In this document: positions 21,870-32,389 of the stretch, piece after piece
Numbering within the stretch: the stretch's first letter is position 1
How the letters are laid out: every line of letters begins with the position of its first letter
Assembly: GCA_022606425.2 (NCBI GenBank)
Contig: JAHDVF020001237.1
Span: forward strand, 1,261,001 to 1,325,000
Length of the DNA: 64,000 nt
Direction: 5' to 3'
Source of the DNA: Lepidostoma basale
Taxonomy: Eukaryota; Arthropoda; Insecta; Trichoptera; Lepidostomatidae
Translations under genes and position numbers: made by a program
Notes under the pieces: model-generated
Database searches by the model: none
The model's input: the letters and a program-made list of their open reading frames with translations, nothing else
What the model was told of the DNA's origin: nothing

Positions 21870-22250
21870 CTGTAAGCGCAAATACAACAAGGCATGCGTT
21901 TGCCCCATCATGACGTATGGAATAGAGGTCAAAGATACCAATAAAACTAAGAACCTTCTTATAGTAGCAGAAATGCGAGCCCTACGCTCCATCGCAGGTA
22001 AAACCCTCAGAGATCGGATCAGAAATGAAACGATAAGGTCTGTCTTTGGTGTTGAGGACATAGTGAGACCACGTGGACCGCACGGAGAATACAAGAATTG
22101 CAAAAATTGTTAAAAATGAAAACCCAAGCAGCAAGAGATTACCAGAAAGGCCGCCAAAGATATGGAGTGATGGCTGGATATTATCATCCCAGGACAGCCC
22201 ACCATCACAAATAGGTCATACGACCTAAACTAAGAGGAAGAAGAAGAATA
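21870..22250 (+). pseudogene. LINE-G 3' copy
   Basis: A plus-strand frame (21880-22113) has CVCPIMTYGIEVKD, EMRALRSIAGKTLRDRIRN and SVFGVEDIV. The rest is frameshifted, and it ends with the tail 'gaggaagaagaagaat' at 22231-22246. It is related to the 5168 and 47338 copies. Confidence 0.7.
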
Positions 22251-23525
22251 TTTGTGAGAACACTACATTGCATGTGACTCTGAATGGCGATTGGAAGACT
22301 GAACTGATACCAACAAAACGTGGCGAGACAAGGAGATTCAGTTTCTCCGAATTTGTTAACTTCGGCGTTGGAATATTTCATTTATTTATTTTAAACATAT
22401 CTAAAGCATGACAGATTTTTTTTTCCAATACACTAAAGATACAAGTGAGAGATACACAATAATAATATAACACAAATAAAAGAGCGAGAAACATAAGATG
22501 CATGACAAATTAAAATATATATACCTACTGAACAATCATAATAAAGATAGTACTTCCCTCAGATGAGCCAAACTATCACAAAATATGTCAAACTCCGAGG
22601 TGATTCGATTAAGCATTGATGGTTAGTTAGTTATTTGTGTAGCAGTATTCAAAATTCCCCCCAGAACAAGGTTTAATAATGCACAAGTCATAGACACACA
22701 GAGGTATGTATCGTTGTTTGGAAGATTACCTTACTAATGCTGGACTAATTTGACTAAACAGAACTAACTGTATACTCGTATTTATGGCAATTGTTAGTTC
22801 ACCTCTCTGGATTTCGCTATATTTTTCACCTTTTTACTTGCCTCTATGAAGCAGCAGAGCAGCCCGAGGTAATCGGGTCAATTAAAATTCAGATTATATA
22901 TTCTAGGACGCTGGGCCTAATGGACTTTTCCTCGTGATTAAGACCTTTAATTAAAGTGTTCATTAAATGCTGTTTCTTATTTTTCAGAAATATTTAACGT
23001 ATTTACGTTTCATCCTAATTTACAATTTAGCTGGGAGCAGACGCAGGAAATGGTAGAAATACCTTAATATCATTAAAGTACTCCTGAATTTTAAGTTCTA
23101 ATTACAAAAGTGAGTTTTGAATGTGAATATAACTATTATATAAGACAAAACATTTACAAATTGTATTATTTAAAGTTTAGTGACTTTCCCAAAAAATTAA
23201 AAACGTAAATTAATATAGTCAATTGTTTTGGCCGAAACACTATGATACATTAACATTTTAAACTACTAAGTTAAATAACTTTGTTTTGTTTTATCATAAT
23301 TGTAAATTAATAAATTTATATGATTAAAAATAGCTTATATATCGAACTAGTATTTTTAACACTTCATTTCATGTGTATCAAATTTACGCCAACCAGATTA
23401 ATCTACTTTTATTTGTACAGAATATTTAAATTTCATATCTATTATTATTGTACGCTACACTCTACATTTCCATCTAACTATTAAGTGACACAACTCGTCA
23501 CTAGTGGCGCTGGTTTAAAACAAAA
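22250..23525. other. Unassigned; small relics
   Basis: The stretch 22617-22632 is a bare LINE-T tail ('gatggttagttagtta'). The stretch 22850-23010 is a possible single-copy island with several TAATTAA-type motifs. At 23220-23255 there is the 'ttggccgaaacactatgata' segment shared with 19450. Nothing else was recognised. Confidence 0.35.
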
Positions 23526-23529
23526 TATT

Positions 23530-23692
23530 TTTCTTCGACATTTGGTTGACTGACTCACTGTAATCAAGCCGTTCGGCATCCAAAGTGTGGAGGAGCTATT
23601 CCGAGCGGCGCAGGACAGGGACAGGTTCGCCGAGGTGATCACCAACGTTGGGGGGACCTGACAGGGCACTTGAAGAAGAAAAAGAAAACCCG
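23530..23692 (+). pseudogene. LINE 3' end with (GAA)n tail
   Basis: The plus strand reads SVEELFRAAQDRDRFAEVI TN..GGT then a stop, followed by 'gaagaagaaaaagaaaa'. It is a very short, 5'-truncated LINE end of a lineage distinct from the other GAA-tailed copies. Confidence 0.6.
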
Positions 23693-23694
23693 TC

Positions 23695-24225
23695 AACTAA
23701 TTTAATTCATGGGAGGTAGAATTTTTTTACATAAAAAAATCCGGTTAAAAAATACTGTAACGTATTGAAAGGATTTATATCTGAAATGATTTGTTTTTAT
23801 TCTTTTAAATCTTTATTCAAATGGTGGAAGCAGGCCAACTGTGAATTATTCATGGAGAAGGCTGTTTCAAGTATTTACACAAAAGATCTCAGAACAGTGG
23901 GTATTAGAGAAGATTATTTTGTTTTCTTCATATTTTTTTTATTCCGATGTCAAAAGAAGGCAATTTGAACTCGGAGTTGCTCTCGAAATGTCACAATGCA
24001 AACAATGTTCCGGAGATTTATTTTTAAAAGTATTTTTAACTCCGGAGCTGTGAAAAGGAGCAAATTAATATCAGGAAACATGGAATCTCCAACGTGGCAG
24101 TATTTTCAAATTAATAAGTATTTTCTCAACTCTCGGAAATAAGTTGTCATTATATAATTTTACGTAGCTCATTTTACTATATAAGGAATAATCTTTTAAA
24201 TGTTATTATGATTGAACGATACTTT
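23695..24225. other. No recognised feature
   Basis: Two overlapping small ORFs (23765-24053) show no motif; nothing else was found. Confidence 0.35.
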
Positions 24226-24229
24226 TTTA

Positions 24230-24890
24230 ACATTGTAACACGACACTTTATTTAAAATAGAAACAAAGTTAAAAATTAAAACATTAATGTTTTGGGTCAC
24301 AGAAACCTTTCATTAGTGTAGTTAAATAGTATATATACACACAATATATTTTTTTTCGTGAATGCTGTCAGTTTTATTAGAGGAATTTTTATGAATTAAA
24401 ACACTATTTTTTTCCACTTTTCAAAAGTTGAAAAAACAGTGTTTTAATTCATACAAATTCGTCATTATGGAATTCCACAGTGTTAACGCCTTAAGTTTAT
24501 CTAGTTTTATTAGATGTTAAAATGATTTTTTTCGAACGTTTTATGCATTTGTTGTAACAAATATTTGACATTTTAATAAGTTTGTTTTAATTTAATTATT
24601 TATTATATATTCAATAAAGTGTTGTGTTACAAAGCTTAAAAAAACATTGTTAAATGATAAATCCACAACACAAAACAATGGTGAATATAGATGAAACTGT
24701 TATAAATACGTGTACATATTAAAATGTATTTTTATGAGAATATCGCGACAGCTGTTTCTCCAACCTATGTTGACATCATCAGATACTATAAACAACTGTA
24801 TTTTGTAACACCTGACGATGCCAACATATGTTGGCAAAACAGCTGCCACGACAATCTCATTAAAATAAATTGTGTATAATAACAATGTTT
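24230..24890. repeat. Family F relic followed by family B inverted pair
   Basis: The stretch 24240-24330 is a decayed F arm ('ttgggtcacagaaacctttc'). The stretch 24340-24680 is body sequence with an internal inverted pair ('gaattaaaacactattttt' and its complement). At 24743-24786 (minus) and 24805-24853 (plus) are facing family B motifs. The plus motif has a perfect 7-bp stem II but AAAA for GAAA and CUGACGA for the core. Confidence 0.55.
24803..24857 (+). ncRNA. Hammerhead-like motif, family B
   Basis: The order is: UAACAC, CUGACGA, U, stem II GCCAACA-UA-UGUUGGC, AAAA, CAGCUG, C. Compared with the 40640 copy (stem II GUUAA/UUAGC), the stem keeps pairing while the bases differ, which suggests the helix was once selected. 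The G12 position of GAAA is A, so this copy is probably inactive. Confidence 0.45.
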
Positions 24891-24894
24891 CGAA

Positions 24895-25370
24895 TTTAAA
24901 TATTTAAAATAATATTGACGTATCATAGTAAGCCGCCCTAAACAACGGATTATCTAAGGAATAATTTCGCTTATTACATTGATTATCAAGCTTGTATTTC
25001 AATATTTCTATACCTATTATTTCTGCACGATATTTGCATTAACTACACATATATCTCGACCATAATCACTACTTAGTTCGTATGTTCTCACAGTAAACCC
25101 ATTGGCTCCTCGGGGGATATCGAAGGGATTAATGGAGCTCATCTCGACTCAAGGTGAAGTAGGGGGGCCTAAGGAAACAAAAATACTAAAATTGTTTAGC
25201 TACGTATTTTTTATTATTATTTATTACCTACGTACAAATGTAAAAAAATTGTTACATACCAAAATTGACGATAAACTTGTCTTAAAAACAAACACTGTGT
25301 ACGTTTTTATGATATAACAAATGGTATACACAGCAGTTATACGTAGTAGTTTTTAATTTTTATTTTACGA
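24895..25370. other. No recognised feature
   Basis: AT-rich; no feature recognised. Confidence 0.35.
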
Positions 25371-25371
25371 T

Positions 25372-25824
25372 TGTAGCACCATGCAGCGAAAGCGAAGCGG
25401 ATGCCAAACTCTAGCGAATATCGAAACTCTTTACGCCTCTAACACACAGAGATAATGAAGCGAAACGAAAACGGACCTTTTCGCTTTCGCGTAGTACGCG
25501 TATGTGAATGGCGTAGACAGGATGCTAACCGAAACTGCCTTATTTTGACGGTCGACAGTTATACTGACACGTTCGATTTATAATGTAAAATAACAGAGGT
25601 TCAAGACGGTCACCCTCGGATATATCAAATAAATTTTTCATTAATATTATTTTTTTGAGAGCGAAACTGCGAAAATCTGTTGACACACACAAACTTGTAG
25701 CGAACGCTCAGGCGAACGTTACGCGCGCTGTGTGAAATGATTCATTTTTTGAAAACATGAAATACATAGTTTCGCTATTCGCTGGAGTTTCGCATCCGCT
25801 TCGCTTTTACCACAGTGTGCTACA
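25372..25824. mobile_element. MITE-1, 453 bp with about 55-bp inverted ends
   Basis: Both ends begin TGTAGCAC and continue into 'aaagcgaagcggatgc', 'aaactc', 'agcgaata' and 'cgaaact' blocks, imperfectly complementary over about 55 bp. The interior is rich in GCGAA and CGCTTTCGC motifs and CpG, unlike the host DNA. No transposase is encoded. I could not identify a clean target duplication, so the superfamily is open. Confidence 0.7.
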
Positions 25825-25954
25825 GGCGTCATAGAAAAAACTATTTTTCCTTAAATTTTAATTCAAATTACAAACTATTAACCAATAATACATTGGTGGC
25901 AGTATCGAGATCACTCTTCTCATTAGGTTTGTTTGATGAATATTTCAACAATTT

Positions 25955-26075
25955 AAACATTAGGGAATCTTATTTATAGCACAGTAAATATGTCTGAAAA
26001 GAGGATCGTGGGTCAAATACGTTTAATTCAAGGCTTCTAATTTATGATCTAGAAAATACACTTATTCTTATTCTT
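25955..26075. repeat. Direct repeat, left copy
   Basis: The left member of an approximately 110-bp direct repeat is shared with 26407-26525 ('tagcacagtaaatatgtctg', 'caaatacgttta', 'aaatacact'). The two copies flank a LINE fragment. Confidence 0.7.
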
Positions 26076-26400
26076 TTTGTCCTGGGACACCTCCGTGGTG
26101 CATAGGGCCTCAAATAACCTTCTCCACCCAACTCTATCGCATGCCTGATGCCTAACATCATCCCAAGTGAGGCTTGCTGCCTTAACCTCGTCCTGCAGGG
26201 TTCTTCTCCAGGTGGCTCTAAGTCTGCCTCTCTTTCTATTTCCCCCCAAAGAGGACCAGTCTAGTGCACCCTGAGCGATGCAGGCTGGGTTCCGTCTCAG
26301 AGTGTGACCGATCCACTGCCATTTGCGTCTAGCGACTTGTTCTCTAATTGGCTTTCGCCTGCCATGGTCCAGAGAACGGCATTTGACACACGGCATTTGG
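26049..26400 (-). pseudogene. LINE 3' end between direct repeats
   Basis: A 115-codon minus-strand frame encodes REQVARRKWQWIGHTLRRN, GNRKRGRLRATWRRTL, DEVKAASLTWDDV, ACDRVGWRRLFEALCTT: the end of a LINE ORF2 of yet another lineage. The open frame suggests a recent copy. The tail is a poorly defined AT-rich run at 26055-26078. It is flanked by unusually long direct repeats (25955-26075 and 26407-26525). Confidence 0.75.
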
Positions 26401-26406
26401 CATTTG

Positions 26407-26525
26407 AAACATTAAGGAATCTTATTTATAGCACAGTAAATATGTCTGAAAAGAGGATAGTGGATCAAATACGTTTAAAACAATGATAAAGGCTTTTTAT
26501 TTATGGTCTACTAAATACACTAACA
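26407..26525. repeat. Direct repeat, right copy
   Basis: The right member of the approximately 110-bp repeat described at 25955-26075, with a few substitutions and one short insertion. Confidence 0.7.
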
Positions 26526-26529
26526 AATT

Positions 26530-27225
26530 AAATATTATATTTAAAATATACGTGTAGTAAATTTAATGAGCAGCCAACCACAAGCACTATAAACGACAAA
26601 TAAGATGAAATAGAGATTTCCAGAACAAAGCATTCTTTAATATGATCTATTCCAAGTTGGATTCTGCGAATCTTTTTAAAAACCGTCTGTTTAAAAATAA
26701 ATGTATTTATTTTACGTAGAGAGAAAAGAAGATTGTCTTTTTCGTCATATTTGCCGTTAGTCTAAACGTGAAACCATAGATAATAAGAATATAACTTTTT
26801 CCCGGTTGTACGAACTCTAACTTATAACAAAAGTTTAAAGTTAGTGCACAGCTAGCGAAAGATTGCGGAGTAGATTGTACCAACTACTTTTCAAATTAAA
26901 ATTTCAACTCGTGGTGTAACGGAAAGACTCAACGATAGATTTCGATATCGAAATCATTTCTTCTTACGAATAGAAATATTTTTTTATAACAGTAAATAAT
27001 TATGTAAGACAGCGTTATGATTTTATTTAAATCAATGCGTAAGTTTTCATGGTTGGTAGCAATTAGTTTTATTGTTATCTTGTGTATATCCATGTATCTT
27101 GTCATCTTCCGTTATGTTATGTTTTGTTTTGAAGATAGATAGATTTTCATTTAATAATGATAATCTCAGTAAGAGTAGTTAATAAGTAAGGGTGGTCAGA
27201 CTAGTTAAGTAAGGGTAGTTAATCA
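26530..27225. other. No recognised feature
   Basis: AT-rich; no feature. Confidence 0.35.
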
Positions 27226-27227
27226 GT

Positions 27228-27287
27228 CATAATTTCCCTAAAGATGGAGACCGCAACGATCTTCGAAACGTCGGTCGAGGAAGACGA
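27228..27287 (+). ncRNA. Hammerhead-like motif, family I (best copy)
   Basis: The order is: CUAAAGA (27238-27244), U, a long stem II GGAGACCG-CAA-CGAUCUUC (seven of eight pairs, one G-U), GAA, ACGUCGGU, C, GAGGAAG. Stem III is AC/GU with a four-base loop. Position G5 of the core is A. A SINE-1 copy starts two bases downstream. Confidence 0.45.
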
Positions 27288-27288
27288 C

Positions 27289-27490
27289 CTTCATGGCAGA
27301 GTGGTAAGATCTCTGATTAGGAGGTCCTGGGTTCGATTCCCGACGATGGCAGTGTGGTTGTGGTCTGGTGTAGAATTCACGTGACAACAAAATTACGATA
27401 GATTAGCTACCTATCATATGTCATGAGAATAAATAGCTGAAAAACAAATTGTATACAGTAATTGGGTTCATACGACTGGTGTGTAAAAAT
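27289..27490 (+). mobile_element. tRNA-derived SINE-1, plus-strand copy
   Basis: The A box is 'tggcagagtgg' (27294-27304) and the B box 'gggttcgattccc' (27329-27341), spaced as in tRNA genes. The body has 'gtagaattcacgtgacaac' and 'agctacctatcatatgtcat', and the end has 'gtaattgggttca'. This is the best copy of the family. Others lie at 21318-21592 and 46270-46370. Confidence 0.8.
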
Positions 27491-27762
27491 ATATATATAA
27501 CAAGATAAGGTTGTACCAAATATCCAATAAAACGTATATTATTTGTTTATTAATATTTGAGTGTTGATATACAAAAAAAAAACATTATTTCTTTAAATTA
27601 TTAAGTGGGAAATGAAAAACACAATATTTAAAAAAATGTACATTTTAAGAACCATAATACTCGATCATAAAGTATCGCCTTCATGACTATATTGATTATG
27701 AAGACGTTAATAAAGTGTTTAAATTACCACTAGTAAGTAAATAAAGCGCTCGTAAGTTCTCA
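27490..27762. other. No recognised feature
   Basis: AT-rich spacer. Confidence 0.3.
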
Positions 27763-27764
27763 AA

Positions 27765-28322
27765 GTTGCTAATGGTAAAGCTGAAAGAGGGAATAACATG
27801 CATATAACTTTTCGTCGTTATCCACTGAAGCAAAGATGGCAGAATATAATGGAGTTCTATTGCCAAATTCTTATATATGGAAGTGAAGCTTAGAACTGAA
27901 AAAAGAAGGATGAAAGTAGGATTAATGTCGTAGAAATGAGATAACTGAGAAAAATGCGCGGAAAATGATGTATGATAGAATACCAAACGACGATATAAGA
28001 AACAAATGTGAGGAAGATGATTACAATCTAAGAAAAATTAAAAAAAAAACATATTACTTAGACGGTTTGGATATGAATGGTCAAGAGAATGATTAAAAAT
28101 TGTCTACAAACAGTGTGAATGAAAAAAAGCTGAGGACGGCCGAGGAAAACATGGCAATTAATCAATTATTAATAGTCGGCAACATTCGTGGTCGGAAAAT
28201 TCAACAAGCGTGCGTGTTGCGATGCATGAATGTAGAGGATACTCGAGAGATGTGTCAGGACAAAGCAGTGTGGCGATCCTGTCTGCTTACCCCTCTGAGA
28301 AAATCGTAAGATAGTTAGTTTT
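27765..28322 (+). pseudogene. LINE-T copy, decayed, with short tail
   Basis: The plus strand shows relics of KMAEYNGVLLPN, INVVEMR, the 'KLRTAEENMAINQLL' frame (28118-28170, equivalent to RPRKTW..QI), and MHECRGYSRDVSG-like codons in other frames, ending 'gtaagatagttagttttt'. It has many stops and no function. Confidence 0.65.
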
Positions 28323-28324
28323 TT

Positions 28325-28645
28325 CATCGATATCTGCTCTGCTCCACCTTGCACGCCCCAGGGGAACATACCGGAGCAAGTCAGTTTTAAACAGCTGATA
28401 AATAATTAAACTGTTCTAGGAAGTTCCTATGATTAGAATTAAACATGTAATTTAATTGAAACAAAACGTATTTCATTAACTTACTTTTGATACACCGTGT
28501 ACTGTCATACTTAGATTTGACATTTTGGGAAATCTTGTATTTTATCTTTCATTATTATTTGAATTTTCTTCGATCAAAGTTTTTTGTTGTTAATGAAAAT
28601 GTCTGTTTTCTTGAAGTATTGTTAAATTTTATTGGAGCTACATAG
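28325..28645. other. No recognised feature
   Basis: AT-rich spacer. Confidence 0.3.
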
Positions 28646-28657
28646 TTCATCTTGCTT

Positions 28658-29202
28658 CTTCTTCTTCTTCTTCTTCTTCCTCAGCCTATTCCCGTCCATT
28701 TCTGGACAAAGGCCGCCTCCATTCGCTTCCATGTCACTCTGTCCTGTGCAGACTGCATCCAGGTTATTCCGACGTGTCTGTTCAGATCATCCTGCCACCG
28801 TAGTTGCGGTCGCCCTGCACTTCTCTTCGCCGTCCACGGTCTCCAAGTCAGCAGTCTTCTTGTCCACTTTTCATCTGAGCTTCTGGTTACGTGACCTGCC
28901 CATTGCCATTTTAGAGTCGCCACCCGGTAGATGATGTCAGTGACTTTTGTTTTTTCTCCCACCGTATCGTTTCTGACTCTGTCCCTAAGGCTTATTCCTA
29001 ACATGGCTCTTTCCATGGCTCTTTGGGTCACTCGTAGTTTCTCGGCACTTTGTTTGGACAGTGTAGCAGTTTCAAGACCATAAGTACCAACTGGCAGAAC
29101 GCAGGCTTGATTGGCTTTTCGTTTCAGGTTGATCGGTATTTTCCGGTTTTTAAGGATGTAACTCTTGTTTCCGAAAGCTGCCCAGCTTAGTCCAATTCTT
29201 AT
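28658..29202 (-). pseudogene. LINE-G 3' copy, open frame, 12-bp duplication
   Basis: The minus-strand frame (28681-29190) is open for about 170 codons: KSYILKNRKIPINLKRK, TYGLETATLSKQSAEKLRV, AMLGISLRDRVRN, VATLKWQWAGHVTRSSDEKW, GRPQLRWQDDLNRHVG, QSAQDRVTWKR. It ends with a (GAA)n tail (28655-28680). TTCATCTTGCTT flanks both sides (28646-28657 and 29203-29214). The 5' truncation removes endonuclease and RT core, so it is an inactive but recent insertion. Confidence 0.85.
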
Positions 29203-29214
29203 TTCATCTTGCTT

Positions 29215-29645
29215 AGATATTATCAAATATTTGATAATGTCTTAAACTTTCATAAATCACCCATTTTAATTGAAATTGCAATAAATATTGTATTGTATTG
29301 TATGTATTGTAAAAATTGTATCCATCCCCATTTATATTTGTCAAGTAGGCGCTGTGATTAACAATTCATCTCACGTGTATAAGCAAAATGTAAAATTAAT
29401 AAAAATGTCTTTTTTATTATACAACTTCTGAAAGGGGATTTCAGTGTGATAATACAAATTTATTCAAAACATATTTTTTATGTTGTTCAACAAAATGAAA
29501 TCACGTTTTGTCCATATCGTGTTGGAAAATAAAAATTCTCGTTATTTTATAGCCCAAGGATATTGTTTCGCTATTAAATTTTAATATGTCTCTAAAATAA
29601 AATTATTCACAAGTATCTACTACTCTTTCTCCTTGAGCAACTTTT
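29215..29645. other. No recognised feature
   Basis: AT-rich; 29283-29310 has short 'attgtattg' repeats. Confidence 0.3.
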
Positions 29646-29648
29646 AAA

Positions 29649-29812
29649 ATTAACTAACTAATTAACCATCACGCCGTCTCTCATAAGGGGTAGGCAGAAA
29701 GAATGGACTACCACACTTTTCTTTCCTGACATATTTCTCTCGCTCCCTCAACATTCATACATCGTGTCATGCACGCGCGTCAATTTCTCTGATTCCTTAT
29801 AGTAATACATAT
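29649..29812 (-). pseudogene. LINE-T 3' end
   Basis: The tail 'taactaactaattaaccatc' at 29651-29668 is followed by the C-terminal block with 'cttcctgacatatttctctc' relics. It has no open frame. Confidence 0.65.
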
Positions 29813-29864
29813 GGTATGGAAACTCAATTTTTAATCAGGGAAAAAAAAGTTAACATACATGAAA

Positions 29865-30015
29865 GCATCCAGTTTTATTAAATTTTATATGGAATGACAT
29901 GTTTCGCCCTTTTAAGGCAGTATACAATTTGATAATTCCTTAGGGAAAAGACGTTTTCATATTTATTAATTATTAATTATGGAGTTTTACATTATTGTTC
30001 GTGAAACAATAAAGA
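29865..30015 (-). repeat. Family A, half element
   Basis: A minus-strand motif reads GCCUU-AAA-AGGGC, GAAACAUGUCAUU (29891-29925), but the core is replaced by GUAUAC. The right end has 'atggagttttacattattgt'. Confidence 0.5.
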
Positions 30016-30069
30016 AAAAAAAAACAGTAATCATTTGATTACAAGTAATTAAGATAGAAAGTATCCCTT

Positions 30070-30465
30070 CGGAAAATTGGTGCTGTAAACGAAATATATA
30101 GTGAACTCAAAGTCATTACTTCTAATAGAAATATATCGACTAAAATAACAATAGTTGTAAATTAGATCTAGTACCACCTTTAGTGTATAAAAATGAAGCT
30201 TTGAGAAAAAGAGATAAAAAAGAAAGGAAGTAAAAAAACAATGTAAGGTATTTATAAAATAAAATTCGAATTTATAAAAAATAGAAAAAGTCGTTTAAAT
30301 GGTTTGGATATGATTGAAAAAATGTATATATTAAGCGCGAATTGAAAAAAATGTTGAGGAAATCTCTTTAAGGGGTAATATTTACAGTCGGTAAAAACCA
30401 CAAACGTGCACATCACGATGTATAAATGTTAATAGGGAATCTAAAAATCATTTGTCTCAAAATAC
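30070..30465 (+). pseudogene. LINE-T copy, very decayed
   Basis: It can be aligned by eye with 17545-18000 ('ggtgctgtaaacgaaatata', 'aaaaatgaagctttga', 'tggtttggatatgattga') but is full of stops and deletions. No tail. Confidence 0.45.
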
Positions 30466-30547
30466 ATTAACTTACAGTTTTAGGCATCGTGCAAGATGGT
30501 TCGACTTTTCGAATATGGTAAAAGATACTCTCTAAAGTCTAGAGTAT

Positions 30548-30760
30548 TTGTATTCTGAACGTACTTTCAATAATATAAAAGAAGTTGATCTCCGAGGAGA
30601 TCGTGTTCAGCTGGCTAATTGCTTTCCAACCGATGTCACCAGAGGCAAGTTATTTCTGGCAGCCTGTTTAGGTAAAACAATCTATGCTGGCACTGTCGGA
30701 GATATCTATCAGGAACAAAAATACCAACAACCTCAATACTCCCTGATTTATCTATCATAA
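30548..30760 (+). CDS. Unrecognised 70-codon ORF
   Basis: I do not recognise this ORF. It contains KEVDLRGDRVQLANCF and LFLAACLGKTIYAGTVGD, with fairly balanced composition compared with the surrounding AT-rich frames. It has no signal peptide or repeat. Its 3' end is interrupted by the LINE-G insertion at 30765, because the target duplication lies over its stop region. It may be an exon relic or a piece of an unknown transposon. Confidence 0.2.
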   Translation: MYSERTFNNIKEVDLRGDRVQLANCFPTDVTRGKLFLAACLGKTIYAGTVGDIYQEQKYQQPQYSLIYLS

Positions 30761-30764
30761 ATAT

Positions 30765-31065
30765 CTTCTTCTTCTTCTTCTTCTTCCTTGTTGTAGACCT
30801 ATGTGGTCTGTTCTCCAGAGTGTTGCTCCTTCTGTGAGGTAGATTCCCAGCTGTCCTTCCATCTTATAGGAGGTCTTACACGAGGAAGAGTCCCATGAGG
30901 CTGATTATGCAATGAAATATAGGGGAGTCTGGTAGGTGTCCATTCTTTGAACATGACCGTACTAGTCCCTTTTTCGCTGTCTGCTCCATCTTATAATATC
31001 CTCAACCTCACATATCTCTCTTATTCTGTTGTTCCTCACGCGATCTCTCAGTGTCATGTCAGTAC
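30765..31065 (-). pseudogene. LINE-G 3' copy with 9-bp duplication
   Basis: The minus strand encodes RVRNNRIREICEVEDIIRW, HNQPHGTLPRVRPPIRWKD and QQGRRRR-type ends in broken frame. It has the tail (GAA)n (30765-30787). CATAAATAT flanks both sides (30756-30764 and 31066-31074). It is closest to 62539-62945. Confidence 0.75.
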
Positions 31066-31077
31066 CATAAATATGAT

Positions 31078-31138
31078 CCTTAATAAATCTAGAGAGGTAT
31101 GCCAGGATAGAACAGTTTGGCTGTCGGTTAGATAGTCA
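31078..31138 (+). pseudogene. LINE-T tail relic
   Basis: The plus strand reads SREVCQDRTVWLSVR then a stop, matching the end of LINE-T, with 'ggttagatagtc' replacing the usual tail. Confidence 0.45.
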
Positions 31139-31139
31139 T

Positions 31140-32085
31140 CAAGTTATTTAATCACCGTAGTAAAACAAAATTTCAGAAAATTTCATGCTATAGTAATGAA
31201 GCAATTTGCATATTAATATGTTGCATTAACACTCCAATAACAGAAGCTCATCAGACTTGTGGTTTGTAGTCAGTAGCCAGACAGTAGGCACTACCGCCTC
31301 CTGGCATCGCCCGACGCAATTTAGGATGTAAATATACCCTTTTCATTGTTATTTCAATCGTAAATTTTAACAGGATCATAAATTTGAATGGAACTAATAA
31401 ATTCACCGTTTCAACAAAAGTAAAAAACATTTACAATATCGTTCAGCAAAGCGGAATGTATCAAAAATGATCGTGAATACAGTTTTTATTGCGACATTAA
31501 ACGTACCTTCGCTTATTTTACTGATGTACATTGTAAGTGAAAAGCTTGGAAATTTTTTAACCGAGCAATTTATCATACATTTTTTTTTTACCTTTATATG
31601 CAAATGCGTATTGCGATTCAAAGAAAATTCCTCTCCGCGGATTACGGATTTCTTAAATGTTACCGCGTGAGTACGAGGGGTTTAATTGAAAAGTTTAATA
31701 TGGAAGTTTTAAAACAGCTTTCCCTAGGTGAGCTTTAGTGGTTTACTTAAACCGTTATTAGTTTTTTTTTATAAGAACAAGTTTTAAGTAAATTTCGGTT
31801 CTTGTAGAAATTTTTATAGCAAAAATAGCATTACGTTTTACGAGTATTTAGTTTGTCCTCGTTTTAAGTGTGAAGTGTATTATTTTTAGAATATGATATC
31901 AAAAACAAAATACTGTATGAACTGACTTAGTTTAGTGTATTCAAATCGTATACCAAAGACATACAAATATTGATTAGGTGAGCACGAGTCCGTATCGATA
32001 AATAATTATTTAAACTTTTTTTGGTCTTATATGTTTTGCTATAAATATATTTAAATTCTCTTGTCAGATATTATTTGATACTCTC
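31140..32085. other. No recognised feature
   Basis: A short GC-richer patch at 31245-31325 is unexplained; the rest is AT-rich. Confidence 0.35.
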
Positions 32086-32089
32086 TCTC

Positions 32090-32385
32090 TTTCTCTCTGA
32101 CTGTACAGGCCTGGGTGGACCTCGGCCTCCTCCAAAAAGCTTCTTCAGCCGATCCTATTCTGAGCCCTCGATTTCCGCTCCTCAGGACTAACTCCCAACA
32201 ATTGCAGGTCCTTCAGAACACCGTCAATCCAACGGAGCCACGGTCTTCCCACGCTGCGTCTTCCTTCCGATCTTGTAAATATCAGCTGTGCGGGTGTTGA
32301 CAGCTCCTTAATTCGCATCTTATGTGCAGCCCACCTAAGCCGTTGGAGTTTTATAAATTTGACGACTTCCGGTTGGTTGAATAGT
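32090..32385 (-). pseudogene. LINE 3' end (lineage ending HPGL)
   Basis: The minus strand reads EVVKFIKLQRLRWAAHKMR, GRRSVGRPWLRWIDGVLKD, LQLLGVSPEE, then a Trp-to-stop change and FLEEAEVHPGLYS. This is the conserved end of a LINE ORF2. A related short end lies at 40830-40930. It has a CT-rich tail on the plus strand at 32082-32100. Confidence 0.7.
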
Positions 32386-32389
32386 TCGT

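Noticed and set aside
27289..27345. Functional tRNA gene
   Set aside because: A and B boxes fit, but the acceptor stem does not close and the sequence continues into a repeated SINE body.
28632..28934. Plus-strand 100-codon gene starting with a poly-Phe run
   Set aside because: It is the complement of the LINE-G fragment and its GAA tail.
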